This document shows, in pieces, positions 28,150-36,392 of a stretch of DNA of 64,000 nt. Numbering within the stretch: position 1 is the stretch's first letter; each line of letters opens with the position of its first letter. The notes beneath the pieces are model-generated. The model did not search any database, was not told the DNA's origin, and worked only from the letters and a program-made list of their open reading frames with translations. Source of the DNA: Pseudomonas saudiphocaensis (GTDB taxonomy: Bacteria; Pseudomonadota; Gammaproteobacteria; Pseudomonadales; Pseudomonadaceae); NCBI RefSeq assembly GCF_000756775.1, contig NZ_CCSF01000001.1, positions 2,108,001-2,172,000 of the forward strand. Direction: 5' to 3'. The translations under genes were made by a program, and so were the position numbers.

Positions 28150-29334
28150 GTGCCCACTACAGACGTCACCATCATCGGCGCCGGCGCCGCCGGTTTGATG
28201 TGCGCATTCAGTGCGGCCGCGCGTGGCCGTCGGGTGCTGCTGCTCGATCACGCCAACAAAGCCGGCAAGAAAATCCTTATGTCCGGCGGCGGGCGCTGCA
28301 ACTTCACCAATATGTATACCGAGCCGGCGAACTTCCTTTCCGAGAACCCGCATTTCTGCAAATCGGCGTTGGCCCGCTATACCCAGTGGGATTTCATCGA
28401 GATGGTTTCCCGCCACGGGATCGCCTATCACGAGAAAAAGCTCGGCCAACTGTTCTGTGATAATAAGGCCAGCGACATTCTGCAGATGCTGCTGGATGAA
28501 TGCGCTCAGGCCGGCGTCGACCTGAAGTTGTACACTTCCGTACAGAGCATTGAAAGGACCACCGATGGCTATCGCCTGGAAAGCAGCGCCGGCCCCATCG
28601 ACTGCCAGTCACTGGTGATCGCCACCGGCGGGCTGTCGATTCCAACTTTGGGCGCAAGCGGCTTCGGTTATCAGGTGGCGCGCCAGTTCGGCCACAACGT
28701 GCTGCCAACTCGCGCCGGGCTGGTGCCCTTCACCATCACCGAGCCGCAGCTCAAGACCATGTGCGGCGAGCTTTCCGGCACCTCGGTCGAAGATTGCCTG
28801 GTGAGCTGCAACGGACAGAGCTTTCGCGAAAACATTCTGTTTACCCACCGCGGTCTATCCGGCCCGGCAATCCTGCAGGTGTCTTCGTTCTGGCGACCTG
28901 GCGATGCCATCGAGATCAACCTGCTACCGCACCTGGACTTGCCCGAGTGGTTTGCAGAACAGCAGCGAGAACGCCCCAACACCGAACTGAAGACGCTTTT
29001 GGGCGAACTGTTCACGCGCAAGATGGCGGGGCTATTGAGTGAACACTGGTTTAGCTCCCGGCCGCTCAAGCAATACACTCCAAGCGAACTGGGACAGATC
29101 GCCGAGAGGCTCGCCGCTTGGCAGCTTGTACCTGCTGGCACAGAGGGCTATCGAACCGCTGAGGTCACCCTGGGTGGCATCGATACGAGAGAAGTGTCGT
29201 CAAAGACAATGGAGTCGCTGAAGTCACCCGGCTTGTACTTTATCGGAGAGGTGCTGGACGTCACTGGCCACCTGGGCGGCTTCAACTTTCAGTGGGCCTG
29301 GGCCTCGGGCTACGCAGCAGCCCAATATGTGTAA
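28150..29334 (+). CDS. HI0933/BaiN-family FAD-dependent oxidoreductase
   Basis: 394 residues from a GTG start with GAGGA upstream. The dinucleotide-binding fold is at the N-terminus, VTIIGAGAAGLMCAFSAAARG, followed by KKILMSGGGRCNFTN, characteristic of the HI0933 family; a second conserved region is ATGGLSIPTLGASGFGYQVARQFGH and the C-terminus ends VTGHLGGFNFQWAWASGYAAA, closing the FAD site. These flavoproteins are widely conserved; some relatives reduce bile-acid intermediates, but the substrate of the proteobacterial ones is not known. Probably cotranscribed with yccS. Confidence 0.88.
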   Translation: MPTTDVTIIGAGAAGLMCAFSAAARGRRVLLLDHANKAGKKILMSGGGRCNFTNMYTEPANFLSENPHFCKSALARYTQWDFIEMVSRHGIAYHEKKLGQLFCDNKASDILQMLLDECAQAGVDLKLYTSVQSIERTTDGYRLESSAGPIDCQSLVIATGGLSIPTLGASGFGYQVARQFGHNVLPTRAGLVPFTITEPQLKTMCGELSGTSVEDCLVSCNGQSFRENILFTHRGLSGPAILQVSSFWRPGDAIEINLLPHLDLPEWFAEQQRERPNTELKTLLGELFTRKMAGLLSEHWFSSRPLKQYTPSELGQIAERLAAWQLVPAGTEGYRTAEVTLGGIDTREVSSKTMESLKSPGLYFIGEVLDVTGHLGGFNFQWAWASGYAAAQYV

Positions 29335-29541
29335 AACGGAGTCCGGTAGGACCCGTAAGGATGATGTGTTCAATCACCTTGCGACTGCCCAACAAGTTGG
29401 CGCCACCAGGAATGCGCAGCTCCAAATATGGAATCTGCAGCTTTCATTAGCGACCTTCTGTGAAGTGGCGAAATTCCGAGGCCCTCAGGCATGCCAAGGC
29501 TTAGGCCACGCAACAGCGGAATATATGCAGAGTTACGGCAT

Positions 29542-29567
29542 GTAGGGCCGAAGACAGCCGGCCCTAC
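29542..29567. repeat. Palindromic hairpin GTAGGGCCG/CGGCCCTAC
   Basis: Perfect 9-bp stem with an 8-base loop in the 261-bp space between the flavoprotein gene and the small lipoprotein gene. It may be a transcription stop or a REP-like unit. Nothing else in that space is convincing. Confidence 0.6.
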
Positions 29568-29595
29568 AGTCCGCAAAATGAGCCTTTGCCCGCGA

Positions 29596-29784
29596 CTACT
29601 CGTTAGCCATGTCGCCTGGCGGCGTGGTCTCGCGAGGCCCGGCAGGCTCGGCGGCGGTATTCTGATGTTCCTGCTGATTCCGACTGTTGTTGTCCAGCGC
29701 CGAAGGTTCATCCTCCGGTGAGCAGGCCATCAACATCACGGAAAGCGGAAGCGCCGCCGCGATAGCCCAGAAATGCGATTTCAT
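29596..29784 (-). CDS. Small predicted lipoprotein, 62 residues
   Basis: Starts MKSHFWAIAAALPLSVMLMACSPED: basic start, hydrophobic core and lipobox LMAC, so a lipidated Cys near residue 21. The mature part is short, polar and disordered-looking (SALDNNSRNQQEHQNTAAEPAGPRETTPPGDMANE), with no domain I recognise. GGGAGA is five bases before the ATG, which decides the start. It belongs to a run of small minus-strand genes (second lipoprotein, hemerythrin, DUF3509). Confidence 0.75.
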   Translation of the reverse strand: MKSHFWAIAAALPLSVMLMACSPEDEPSALDNNSRNQQEHQNTAAEPAGPRETTPPGDMANE

Positions 29785-29829
29785 GCAGTTCTCCCGCATA
29801 GACGCTTCATGGCTTCATCAAACAGACGA

Positions 29830-30153
29830 TTATTGACCATTGGGGTTTGGTTCGGTACCCGCTCCGGATTCGGTACCAAGGCCACTACCGGTATCCGAGT
29901 CATCCATGGCGCCTGGGGTGCCTACGCCAGTACCGCTGTTGGTTTCTACACCACCGCCGGTACCGGTGGCCGGCGTACCACCATTACCCATGGTGCCGGT
30001 TGTGCCGGATGCAGGTGGCGTATCAGTAGCCGGCGCAGCAGGCTGCTCGGTGGTTGGTGCTGGTGGTGGTACCTCGCGTTCACGATCTTCGTCCGGGCCA
30101 CAGCCGACCAGCAGCAGACCGAGAATCGGTGCAGATAAATAAGCAAGACGCAT
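29830..30153 (-). CDS. Low-complexity predicted lipoprotein
   Basis: 107 residues starting MRLAYLSAPILGLLLVGCGPDED, with lipobox LVGC. After the Cys the chain is first Pro/Glu-rich (REREVPPPAPTTEQPAAP) and then almost entirely Gly, Thr, Ser, Asn and Pro, so the mature protein is probably unfolded and surface-like. GGAGG lies six bases before the ATG. An earlier in-frame start would destroy the signal peptide. I know of no function; it could be a spacer or envelope-stress lipoprotein. Confidence 0.75.
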   Translation of the reverse strand: MRLAYLSAPILGLLLVGCGPDEDREREVPPPAPTTEQPAAPATDTPPASGTTGTMGNGGTPATGTGGGVETNSGTGVGTPGAMDDSDTGSGLGTESGAGTEPNPNGQ

Positions 30154-30276
30154 AGGGAAACCTCCAAAAAAATTGAGCCGGTCTGGTAGCCGGCGACAGT
30201 CGGATTTTTTCGATCCTCTCGGAGCAATGGACCTCATCAGGCGAGCAGAGTGCCCCTCCGTTGAGGTCCATCCGCC

Positions 30277-30750
30277 TTAGGCTGCCGCTCTAGCAGTGAA
30301 TTCCTTTTTCAGGCGATTTCTCAGCTCGGTCATCTGCGCACCCATTTCCTCCAGGCGCGCCTCGTCGAAGAGCTCACGGGCGTTGGGGAACATTTCCTCT
30401 TCCTCTTCCTCGATGTGGTGCTCGAGCAATTCCTTACACACCTTTACGCGCCCGGAAAATTCCAGACTGCCGGGGTCAGTAGCTTTCAGGTCGGGCAGCA
30501 CCAGCGCATCCACGGCACGATGCTCTTCCTTGGCTTCGTGGTACATCTTGGCTTCTTCCTTGCCGCCCGCTTCCTTGTAGGCCGGATAGAGAATCTGCTC
30601 CTCCAACTCGGTGTGGATCATGACTTCCATTTCCAGCTTGCTGAGCAGCTCGGTGCGGGTCTTGACGGCGCGCTCCGTGCTGTCCGCCAGGCGCGTCAGA
30701 ATTTCCTTTACCCGTTCATGGTCTTGGATCAGCAGGTCAATCGCATTCAT
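30277..30750 (-). CDS. Hemerythrin HHE-domain protein
   Basis: 157 residues, soluble, all-helical. Iron-ligand positions are visible in LLIQDHERVKE (helix A), MIHTELEEQILYPAYKE (helix B), YHEAKEEHRAVD and LEHHIEEEEEEMFPNAREL. Such proteins bind a di-iron centre that can interact with O2, NO or peroxide; cytoplasmic members have been tied to oxidative or nitrosative stress. The strongly acidic EEEEEE stretch follows the final histidine. It lies among small stress-type genes; its precise role is not deducible. Confidence 0.9.
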   Translation of the reverse strand: MNAIDLLIQDHERVKEILTRLADSTERAVKTRTELLSKLEMEVMIHTELEEQILYPAYKEAGGKEEAKMYHEAKEEHRAVDALVLPDLKATDPGSLEFSGRVKVCKELLEHHIEEEEEEMFPNARELFDEARLEEMGAQMTELRNRLKKEFTARAAA

Positions 30751-30815
30751 GTAAAAATCCTCATCAGGTTCGTGACGCGCCAGGCTCTTCGGCCTGATCG
30801 GATCGCTTGTTCGGT

Positions 30816-31094
30816 TCAGGCGTATTCGTAGGTCGGCAAGCGTGTACGGCTCTGGCTCTGCAGACGGGCAATGGCTGGCGACATACCGGCCTCAAGCGCC
30901 AAGTCCCGGCGAATAGAACTGATGACCCAGTCCAGTTGCACCGCATTTTGCGCCTGGCCCTTGGATACCGCGCGCTTGATGACATCGCGGCCATCGTTGC
31001 GCAGTACCAGCAGCAGCCCTCCATCCGGACGCAGAGAAGTCACTACTTCAAATTCGGGAAAGGCAGCGGTAAGAACTTGTTCAGCGACGATCAT
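30816..31094 (-). CDS. DUF3509-type small protein
   Basis: 92 residues from MIVAEQVLTAAFPEFEVVTSLRPDGGLLLVLRN. The length and pattern fit the Pseudomonas-restricted DUF3509 family, which I assign from memory with moderate confidence. The protein is small, soluble and has a basic C-terminal half with SSIRRDLALEAG. GGAG lies about 9 bases before the chosen ATG; the longer frame adds 19 unlikely residues. Function unknown. Confidence 0.65.
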   Translation of the reverse strand: MIVAEQVLTAAFPEFEVVTSLRPDGGLLLVLRNDGRDVIKRAVSKGQAQNAVQLDWVISSIRRDLALEAGMSPAIARLQSQSRTRLPTYEYA

Positions 31095-31537
31095 TGTTAT
31101 GTACTCCGATTGATGTTGCAGCAGCCATAACCAGAGCAGCCTTCGTGCCAAGGCAGACCAAAGAAAAGTCGCTATAAATCAATAACATATATATATGGAG
31201 GCGGCGTGATGGCATGCAAAACGCAATAACGCCTGACTAAGGGCGTGCATTCTGAGTGCTGTGGGTTGCCGGCCATACAACCAAGACCTGCGAGCCTTAC
31301 CACGAAATACCTTCCACCCATCCAAACAGTCCGTTTGTCTTATTGCGCTGCCATCCTGAGCTCGCGACTCTTGCCGCCGGTGAGAAACACGGGGCATTCG
31401 GAATGTCGACTGGCTCATGCCTTCGACATGTTGGCCCGACCGCCTGGCTGATTCAGCTGAACCCAAGCGGCACCGGATGTCGAAGATCAGGACAGCAATC
31501 ATCGCCACGCACGTTCGAAAACCTCGAGAGTTCCTCA
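31095..31537. other. 443-bp intergenic region before the response regulator
   Basis: An AT-rich stretch (ATAACATATATATATGGAGG, about 31185-31204) could serve as a promoter for either side. A hairpin with arms ATGTCGA and TCGACAT lies at about 31403-31429. A frame extending the response regulator upstream through this region has no family similarity and is rejected as coding. Confidence 0.45.
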
Positions 31538-31918
31538 ATGAATCAAGCGTCACCCAAAGTCGTTTTGATCGTCGAAGACGAGCCGCATATTCTCGATCTG
31601 CTGTGCGATTACCTCTCTGACGAAGGCTACCGGGTACTTGCTGCGGAGAACTCGGCCAAGGCCTTCGAGATTCTCGCGACCCGGCCGCACCTTGATCTGC
31701 TGATTTCCGACTTTCGCCTGCCGGGCAACGTATCCGGAGTGATGATCGTCGAACCTGCACTCAAACTGCGCCCGGACCTCAAGGTGCTGTTCATCAGCGG
31801 CTACCCCATCGAGATATACGAATCCGGCAGCGCCATCGCCCGCACAGCTCCGATATTGGCCAAGCCCTTTTCGCTGGAGTCGCTGCATAAACAGGTACAG
31901 CTGCTGCTGGCTGATTGA
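31538..31918 (+). CDS. Single-domain (CheY-like) response regulator
   Basis: 126 residues, one receiver domain only. Acidic pocket VEDE near residues 12-15, phosphorylatable Asp58 in LLISDFRLPG, Ser87 in FISGYP and Lys109 in ILAKPFS. No output domain, so it acts by protein contact or as a phosphate relay or sink. It resembles the receivers found attached to hybrid kinases. The start is MNQASPKVV; upstream in-frame codons are not receiver-like. No kinase gene adjoins it; the nearest kinases are in the 3.3-9.4 kb operon. Confidence 0.85.
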   Translation: MNQASPKVVLIVEDEPHILDLLCDYLSDEGYRVLAAENSAKAFEILATRPHLDLLISDFRLPGNVSGVMIVEPALKLRPDLKVLFISGYPIEIYESGSAIARTAPILAKPFSLESLHKQVQLLLAD

Positions 31919-31932
31919 CTGCCGCAGACAAG

Positions 31933-31959
31933 AAAAAGCCCGCATTGCGCGGGCTTTTT
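31933..31959. terminator. Bidirectional terminator between response regulator and fba
   Basis: AAAAAGCCCGC-ATTG-CGCGGGCTTTTT hairpin with A and T runs on both sides, serving both convergent genes. Confidence 0.92.
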
Positions 31960-31972
31960 CGATAACGGACGA

Positions 31973-33037
31973 TCAGTTGATCTTTGGATCCAGCTCGCCG
32001 CTGGCGTAGCGCTGGAACATGCCTTCCAGGGAGATCGGCTTGATCTTCGAGGCGTTGCCCGCGGTGCCGAAGGCTTCGTAGCGTGCGATGCAGATGTCGC
32101 GCATGGCGGAGACGGTCTTGGCCAGGTACTTGCGCGGGTCGAATTCGCTGGGGTTCTTAGCCAGGAACTCACGGATCGCGCCGGTGGAGGCCAGGCGCAG
32201 GTCGGTGTCGATGTTGACCTTGCGCACGCCGTACTTGATCCCCTCGACGATTTCCTCGACCGGCACGCCGTAGGTCTCGCCGATTTCACCACCGTACTCG
32301 TTGATGATCTTCAGCCACTCCTGAGGTACCGAGGAGGAACCGTGCATCACCAGGTGGGTATCCGGGATGCGCGCATGAATTTCCTTGATGCGCTGGATCG
32401 ACAGGGTGTCGCCGGTTGGCGGCTTGGTGAATTTGTAAGCGCCGTGGCTGGTGCCGATGGCGATGGCCAGGGCGTCGACCTTGGTCTGCTTCACGAAGTC
32501 GGCAGCCTCTTCCGGGTCGGTCAGCAGCTGGCTGTGATCCAGCACGCCTTCGGCACCCACGCCATCTTCTTCACCAGCCATGCCGGTTTCCAAGCTGCCC
32601 AGGCACCCCAGCTCGCCTTCTACGGATACGCCGCAGGCATGGGCGAAAGCGACGGTCTGCTGGGTTACGCGGACGTTGTAGTCGTAGTCGGCCGGTGTCT
32701 TGCCGTCTTCACGCAGCGAGCCGTCCATCATCACCGAGGAAAAGCCCAGCTGAATCGAGCGCTGGCAGACATCGGGGCTGGTACCGTGGTCCTGGTGCAT
32801 GCACACGGGGATATGCGGGAATTCCTCGATCGCCGCCAGGATCAGGTGGCGCAGGAAAGGCGCACCGGCATATTTGCGCGCGCCGGCAGAAGCCTGAACG
32901 ATCACCGGGGAGTCCGTTTTGTCGGCCGCTTCCATGATGGCGCGCATTTGCTCAAGGTTATTGACGTTGAAAGCCGGCACGCCATAGCCGAACTCGGCGG
33001 CGTGGTCGAGCATCTGGCGCATGCTGATAAGTGCCAT
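31973..33037 (-). CDS. fba: Class II fructose-1,6-bisphosphate aldolase
   Basis: 354 residues. Cleaves or forms fructose-1,6-bisphosphate; in pseudomonads it mainly serves gluconeogenesis and the Entner-Doudoroff cycle. Zinc-site signatures: [16 protein letters not shown] with the metal-binding His, and the second signature [27 protein letters not shown] and [11 protein letters not shown] complete the active site. AAGGA precedes the ATG of [10 protein letters not shown]; a long upstream frame is rejected. It is the last gene of a loosely spaced minus-strand central-carbon group after pgk, separated from it by two small lipoprotein genes. Confidence 0.97.
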   Translation of the reverse strand: MALISMRQMLDHAAEFGYGVPAFNVNNLEQMRAIMEAADKTDSPVIVQASAGARKYAGAPFLRHLILAAIEEFPHIPVCMHQDHGTSPDVCQRSIQLGFSSVMMDGSLREDGKTPADYDYNVRVTQQTVAFAHACGVSVEGELGCLGSLETGMAGEEDGVGAEGVLDHSQLLTDPEEAADFVKQTKVDALAIAIGTSHGAYKFTKPPTGDTLSIQRIKEIHARIPDTHLVMHGSSSVPQEWLKIINEYGGEIGETYGVPVEEIVEGIKYGVRKVNIDTDLRLASTGAIREFLAKNPSEFDPRKYLAKTVSAMRDICIARYEAFGTAGNASKIKPISLEGMFQRYASGELDPKIN

Positions 33038-33356
33038 GTTTTTCCTTTCTCCCGGTTTGGGTCGTTTAATCGTGTAACAGACCGCTGAAAAATAAGCTGA
33101 CAGGCCAACAAGTATTGCAAGAAACAGCCTGGGCCGCTCAGGAACGCCCGACGAATAGCGCCGTGCTGACTCGAAGCTGCAGCCTGTTTCTCGCGCTTGC
33201 CTACCTCGTCCAGATTTCCATATATAGCCTGATAGCCTGCCGCAGGGGTCAGCGCTGTTCAAGCACCGCGCAGGTATGGCGCGGCATTGTAGTGGTGGGC
33301 GAGGCAAAAGGCGAAAACCCTCGAACTCACCGCCGGCATACCTCGGCAACGCGCCA
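33038..33356. other. 319-bp upstream region of fba
   Basis: Probably holds the fba promoter and leader. A CTATATATGG box on the minus strand (about 33218-33227) is the only -10-like element I noticed; there is no clear -35 partner. No gene seen. Confidence 0.4.
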
Positions 33357-33689
33357 TCAGAAGGTGATCAGCGAAGCGCTGCAGCCATGGGCCAGCAATT
33401 TGTCGTCGGCCACTCGGTAAACCAGCGCCTGGTTGCCCTTGTCATGGAACGCCACCACTCCGTCGCTATAGAAAGCACCACGGGTAGCAGGTTCCTTGCG
33501 CAAGTGATGAACCTGCTCGCTGTTACCGATCTTCAAATCTACGCGGCTACGTTCGGCGTCAGCATAGCGCCAGGCAATGTTTTGCTGGCTCTGGCACTTC
33601 CAGCGAACAAATGGCGCCTCCGGCCCCGATTGCCAGTGAGCACAGCCGCCAAGCAGCAAGCTGGCCATTAGCACGAACAATCCTTTCAT
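33357..33689 (-). CDS. MliC-like lipoprotein (C-type lysozyme inhibitor)
   Basis: 110 residues from [19 protein letters not shown], lipobox LGGC. The mature domain fits the MliC/PliC inhibitor: [37 protein letters not shown], and [22 protein letters not shown] with the conserved lysozyme-contact region, and a paired C-terminal Cys (HGCSASL). It probably protects peptidoglycan from host lysozyme at the outer membrane. Two adjacent ATGs exist; the second has better spacing to GGAG. Confidence 0.82.
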   Translation of the reverse strand: MKGLFVLMASLLLGGCAHWQSGPEAPFVRWKCQSQQNIAWRYADAERSRVDLKIGNSEQVHHLRKEPATRGAFYSDGVVAFHDKGNQALVYRVADDKLLAHGCSASLITF

Positions 33690-33714
33690 CATGTCTCCTG
33701 GCTAAGCACAAACA

Positions 33715-33906
33715 TCAGCAATCCCGTGCATCGGCGGCGGTACCAACGGTGGGATCACCGGTGCTCTGTATCTGCATACGCTGGTCGCCCTGGGCAGTCG
33801 GGCTTTCCACTGGCGGCGGCGCGAATACTTCGCAGGCCGAATCCGGAGCTCCTCCGGCACAGCCGGCCAATCCCAGGCAGCAAACAGCAATCGCGGCATA
33901 ACGCAT
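33715..33906 (-). CDS. Small predicted lipoprotein, 63 residues
   Basis: MRYAAIAVCCLGLAGCAGGAPDSACEVF: lipobox LAGC at residues 13-16. The mature part is short and Pro/Asp-rich with two further cysteines, ending ARDC. No known domain. GGAG is seven bases before the ATG. It lies 25 bp ahead of the MliC-like gene in the same orientation, so the two may be cotranscribed. Confidence 0.7.
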   Translation of the reverse strand: MRYAAIAVCCLGLAGCAGGAPDSACEVFAPPPVESPTAQGDQRMQIQSTGDPTVGTAADARDC

Positions 33907-34029
33907 GGCGAATCTCCATTCCGTGTTTGGACAGAACAGAGACAGCGCTGGACTGCAGGGGTTGCCTCGCCTTGATCAGGCCGTTGGAAAACCTGACCTG
34001 AACAGGCGAGACAAATGGCCCGTCAGGCC

Positions 34030-35193
34030 TTACTGAGCGGCGCGCTGTTCCAGTACCTCAACAGCCGGCAGCACCTTGCCTTCGACGAATTCGAGGAAGG
34101 CGCCACCGCCAGTGGAGATGTAGGAGATCTGCTCGGCTACACCGTACTTGTCGATGGCCGCCAGTGTGTCGCCGCCGCCGGCAATGGAGAACGCCGGGCT
34201 TTCGGCGATAGCCTTGGCCAGCACCTGAGTTCCATTGCCGAACTGATCGAACTCGAACACGCCCACCGGGCCGTTCCAGAGAATGGTCTGGGAAGACTTC
34301 AGCAGCTCGGCAAAGTTGGCTGCGGTCTGCGGACCGATGTCGAGGATCATGTCGTCCTCGCCCACGTCACCCACCGCCTTGACGGTCGCTTCGGCATCCT
34401 CGGCGAAGGCCTTGGCCACCACCACATCCACCGGCAGCGGCACGCTGACCTTGGCCGCAATAGCCTTGGCGGTGTCCACCAGGTCGGCCTCGTACAGCGA
34501 CTTGCCCACCGGGAAACCGGCGGCCGCAAGGAAGGTGTTGGCAATGCCGCCGCCGACGATCAACTGATCGCAAACCTGGCTCAGGCTGTTCAGCACATCC
34601 AGCTTGGTCGAGACCTTGGAGCCGGCGACGATGGCTGCCATGGGCTTGGCCGGGCTCTTCAGGGCCTTGCCCAGCGCATCCAGCTCGGCGGCCAGCAGCG
34701 GGCCGGCACAGGCAACCTTGGCGAACTTGGCCACGCCGTGGGTCGAGCCCTGGGCGCGGTGGGCAGTGCCGAAGGCGTCCATGACGAAGATGTCGCACAG
34801 CGCAGCGTACTGCTGCGCCAGCTCGTCGGAGTTCTTCTTCTCGCCCTTGTTGAAGCGGACGTTTTCCAGCAGCACCAGCTCGCCCGGCTTGACCTCGACG
34901 CCGCCCAGATAATCACGCACCAGCGGCACTTCGCGGTTCAGCGCCTTGGCCAGATAGTCAGCCACCGGCTTGAGGCTGTCTTCCTCGCTGAACACGCCCT
35001 CCTCGGGACGTCCCAGGTGCGAACAAACCAGCACCGCCGCGCCTTTCTCCAGGGCCAACTTGATGGTCGGCAGCGAGGCCAGGATGCGCGCGTCGCTCTT
35101 TACCGCGCCGTCCTTAACCGGCACGTTGAGGTCTTCGCGGATCAGCACACGCTTACCCTGCAGATCGAGGTCGGTCATCTTCAAAACGGTCAT
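34030..35193 (-). CDS. pgk: Phosphoglycerate kinase
   Basis: 387 residues, normal length. Interconverts 1,3-bisphosphoglycerate and 3-phosphoglycerate with ATP formation. Signatures: [25 protein letters not shown], the hinge [12 protein letters not shown], and the nucleotide site [13 protein letters not shown] near the C-terminus. AAGGAAG precedes the ATG. It follows epd by 48 bp, and both with tkt form a conserved Pseudomonas unit for lower glycolysis and pentose-phosphate functions. Confidence 0.97.
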   Translation of the reverse strand: MTVLKMTDLDLQGKRVLIREDLNVPVKDGAVKSDARILASLPTIKLALEKGAAVLVCSHLGRPEEGVFSEEDSLKPVADYLAKALNREVPLVRDYLGGVEVKPGELVLLENVRFNKGEKKNSDELAQQYAALCDIFVMDAFGTAHRAQGSTHGVAKFAKVACAGPLLAAELDALGKALKSPAKPMAAIVAGSKVSTKLDVLNSLSQVCDQLIVGGGIANTFLAAAGFPVGKSLYEADLVDTAKAIAAKVSVPLPVDVVVAKAFAEDAEATVKAVGDVGEDDMILDIGPQTAANFAELLKSSQTILWNGPVGVFEFDQFGNGTQVLAKAIAESPAFSIAGGGDTLAAIDKYGVAEQISYISTGGGAFLEFVEGKVLPAVEVLEQRAAQ

Positions 35194-35241
35194 CTGGTCT
35201 TCCTTAAGTTCAATAACGGCGAAGTCGCGAAGATTGGTTGC

Positions 35242-36288
35242 TCAGCTGCGGTGAGCCACCTGCAAGTAATGTTCGGACACCTCGAGCATGCGATTGGCAA
35301 AGCCCCATTCGTTGTCGAACCAGGCCAGCAGATTCACCAGCCGCGGCCCGGAAACGCGGGTCAGACTACCGTCGACGATCGCCGAATGCGGATCGTGGTT
35401 GAAATCGCAGCTGGCGTGGGGTAACTCCGTGAAGGCAAGCAGCCCCTTCAGCGGCCCGGACTCGGCGGCGGCACGCAGCACCCGGTTGATTTCCTGCGCA
35501 TCGGTATCCCGTGACGTCTGCAGGGTAATGTCCAGGCAGGACACGTTCACCGTCGGCACCCGCACGGCTTTGGCCTGAATCCGTCCGAAGAGTTCCGGCA
35601 ACAAACGCTCGATACCGCGGGCCAAACCGGTGGATACCGGGATCACCGACTGGAACGCCGAGCGCGTGCGGCGCAGATCCTCGTGGTGATAGGCATCGAT
35701 CACCGGCTGGTCGTTCATGGCCGAGTGGATGGTGGTGATGGAGGCATACTCGATCCCCACCGCATCGTTGAGCAGCTTGAGCAGCGGCACACCACAGTTG
35801 GTGGTGCAGGAGGCGTTGGACACCAGCCGCTCATTGCCGCTCAGCTGCTGATGGTTCACCCCCATCACCACCGTGGCGTCGACATCGCTGGCGCCGCTCA
35901 TGGGCTGGGAAAACAATACCCGTGGCACACCCGCATCGAGAAAACGCTGACCGCAGGCACGGGTGTTGTAGGCACCCGAGCATTCCAGCACCAGATCCAC
36001 GCCCAGCGCACGCCAGTCGATGGCTTCCGGTGTCGATTGGCGCAGCACATGGACGCAATCGCCGTTGATATGCAGGCAGTCGCCATCCACCCCAACCTCG
36101 CCGGGGAAACGGCCATGGGTGGAGTCGAAACGGGTCAGGTATTCCAGGCTGGGCATATCGGCCAGATCGTTGAGTGCGACGATCTGGAAATCGAAATCCG
36201 CGCCGCGCTCGTAAAACGCGCGCAGTACACAGCGACCGATACGGCCGTAGCCGTTGAGGGCGATGCGATAGGGACGGGCGTTGGCCAT
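35242..36288 (-). CDS. epd: D-erythrose-4-phosphate dehydrogenase
   Basis: 348 residues from MANARPYRIALNGYGRIGR. GAPDH-like fold: NAD-binding GYGRIGRCVLRAF, catalytic Cys in SNASCTTNCGVPLL, and the C-terminal LLAWFDNEWGFANRM. Location between tkt and pgk, plus the HGRFPGEVG region, favours Epd (first step of the DXP-independent vitamin B6 pathway: erythrose-4-phosphate to 4-phosphoerythronate) rather than the glycolytic GAPDH. In many genomes this gene is called gap by mistake. The extra 15 codons upstream are not used. Confidence 0.9.
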   Translation of the reverse strand: MANARPYRIALNGYGRIGRCVLRAFYERGADFDFQIVALNDLADMPSLEYLTRFDSTHGRFPGEVGVDGDCLHINGDCVHVLRQSTPEAIDWRALGVDLVLECSGAYNTRACGQRFLDAGVPRVLFSQPMSGASDVDATVVMGVNHQQLSGNERLVSNASCTTNCGVPLLKLLNDAVGIEYASITTIHSAMNDQPVIDAYHHEDLRRTRSAFQSVIPVSTGLARGIERLLPELFGRIQAKAVRVPTVNVSCLDITLQTSRDTDAQEINRVLRAAAESGPLKGLLAFTELPHASCDFNHDPHSAIVDGSLTRVSGPRLVNLLAWFDNEWGFANRMLEVSEHYLQVAHRS

Positions 36289-36353
36289 GAGATCTCGGTC
36301 CTGCCAGTGGAAAACCGCTACGCGGGTTTCCACCCCGCGGAAGGTGGAGTTAC

Positions 36354-36382
36354 GTAGGGTGGATGACCGAAGTCATCCACCG
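36354..36382. repeat. GTAGGGTGGA-type hairpin, copy 1
   Basis: GGTGGATGA/TCATCCACC stem in the tkt-epd spacer. One of several related hairpins in this window; others at 42502-42532, 51104-51134, 51148-51173 and 63596-63625. Confidence 0.8.
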
Positions 36383-36392
36383 CAGCGCGGTA

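Noticed and set aside
31256-31537. N-terminal extension of the response regulator
   Set aside because: The open frame continues upstream, but the residues have no receiver or output-domain pattern and include a hairpin region.
35242-36288. Glycolytic glyceraldehyde-3-phosphate dehydrogenase
   Set aside because: The sequence is GAPDH-like, but its position between tkt and pgk and its overall match favour erythrose-4-phosphate dehydrogenase.
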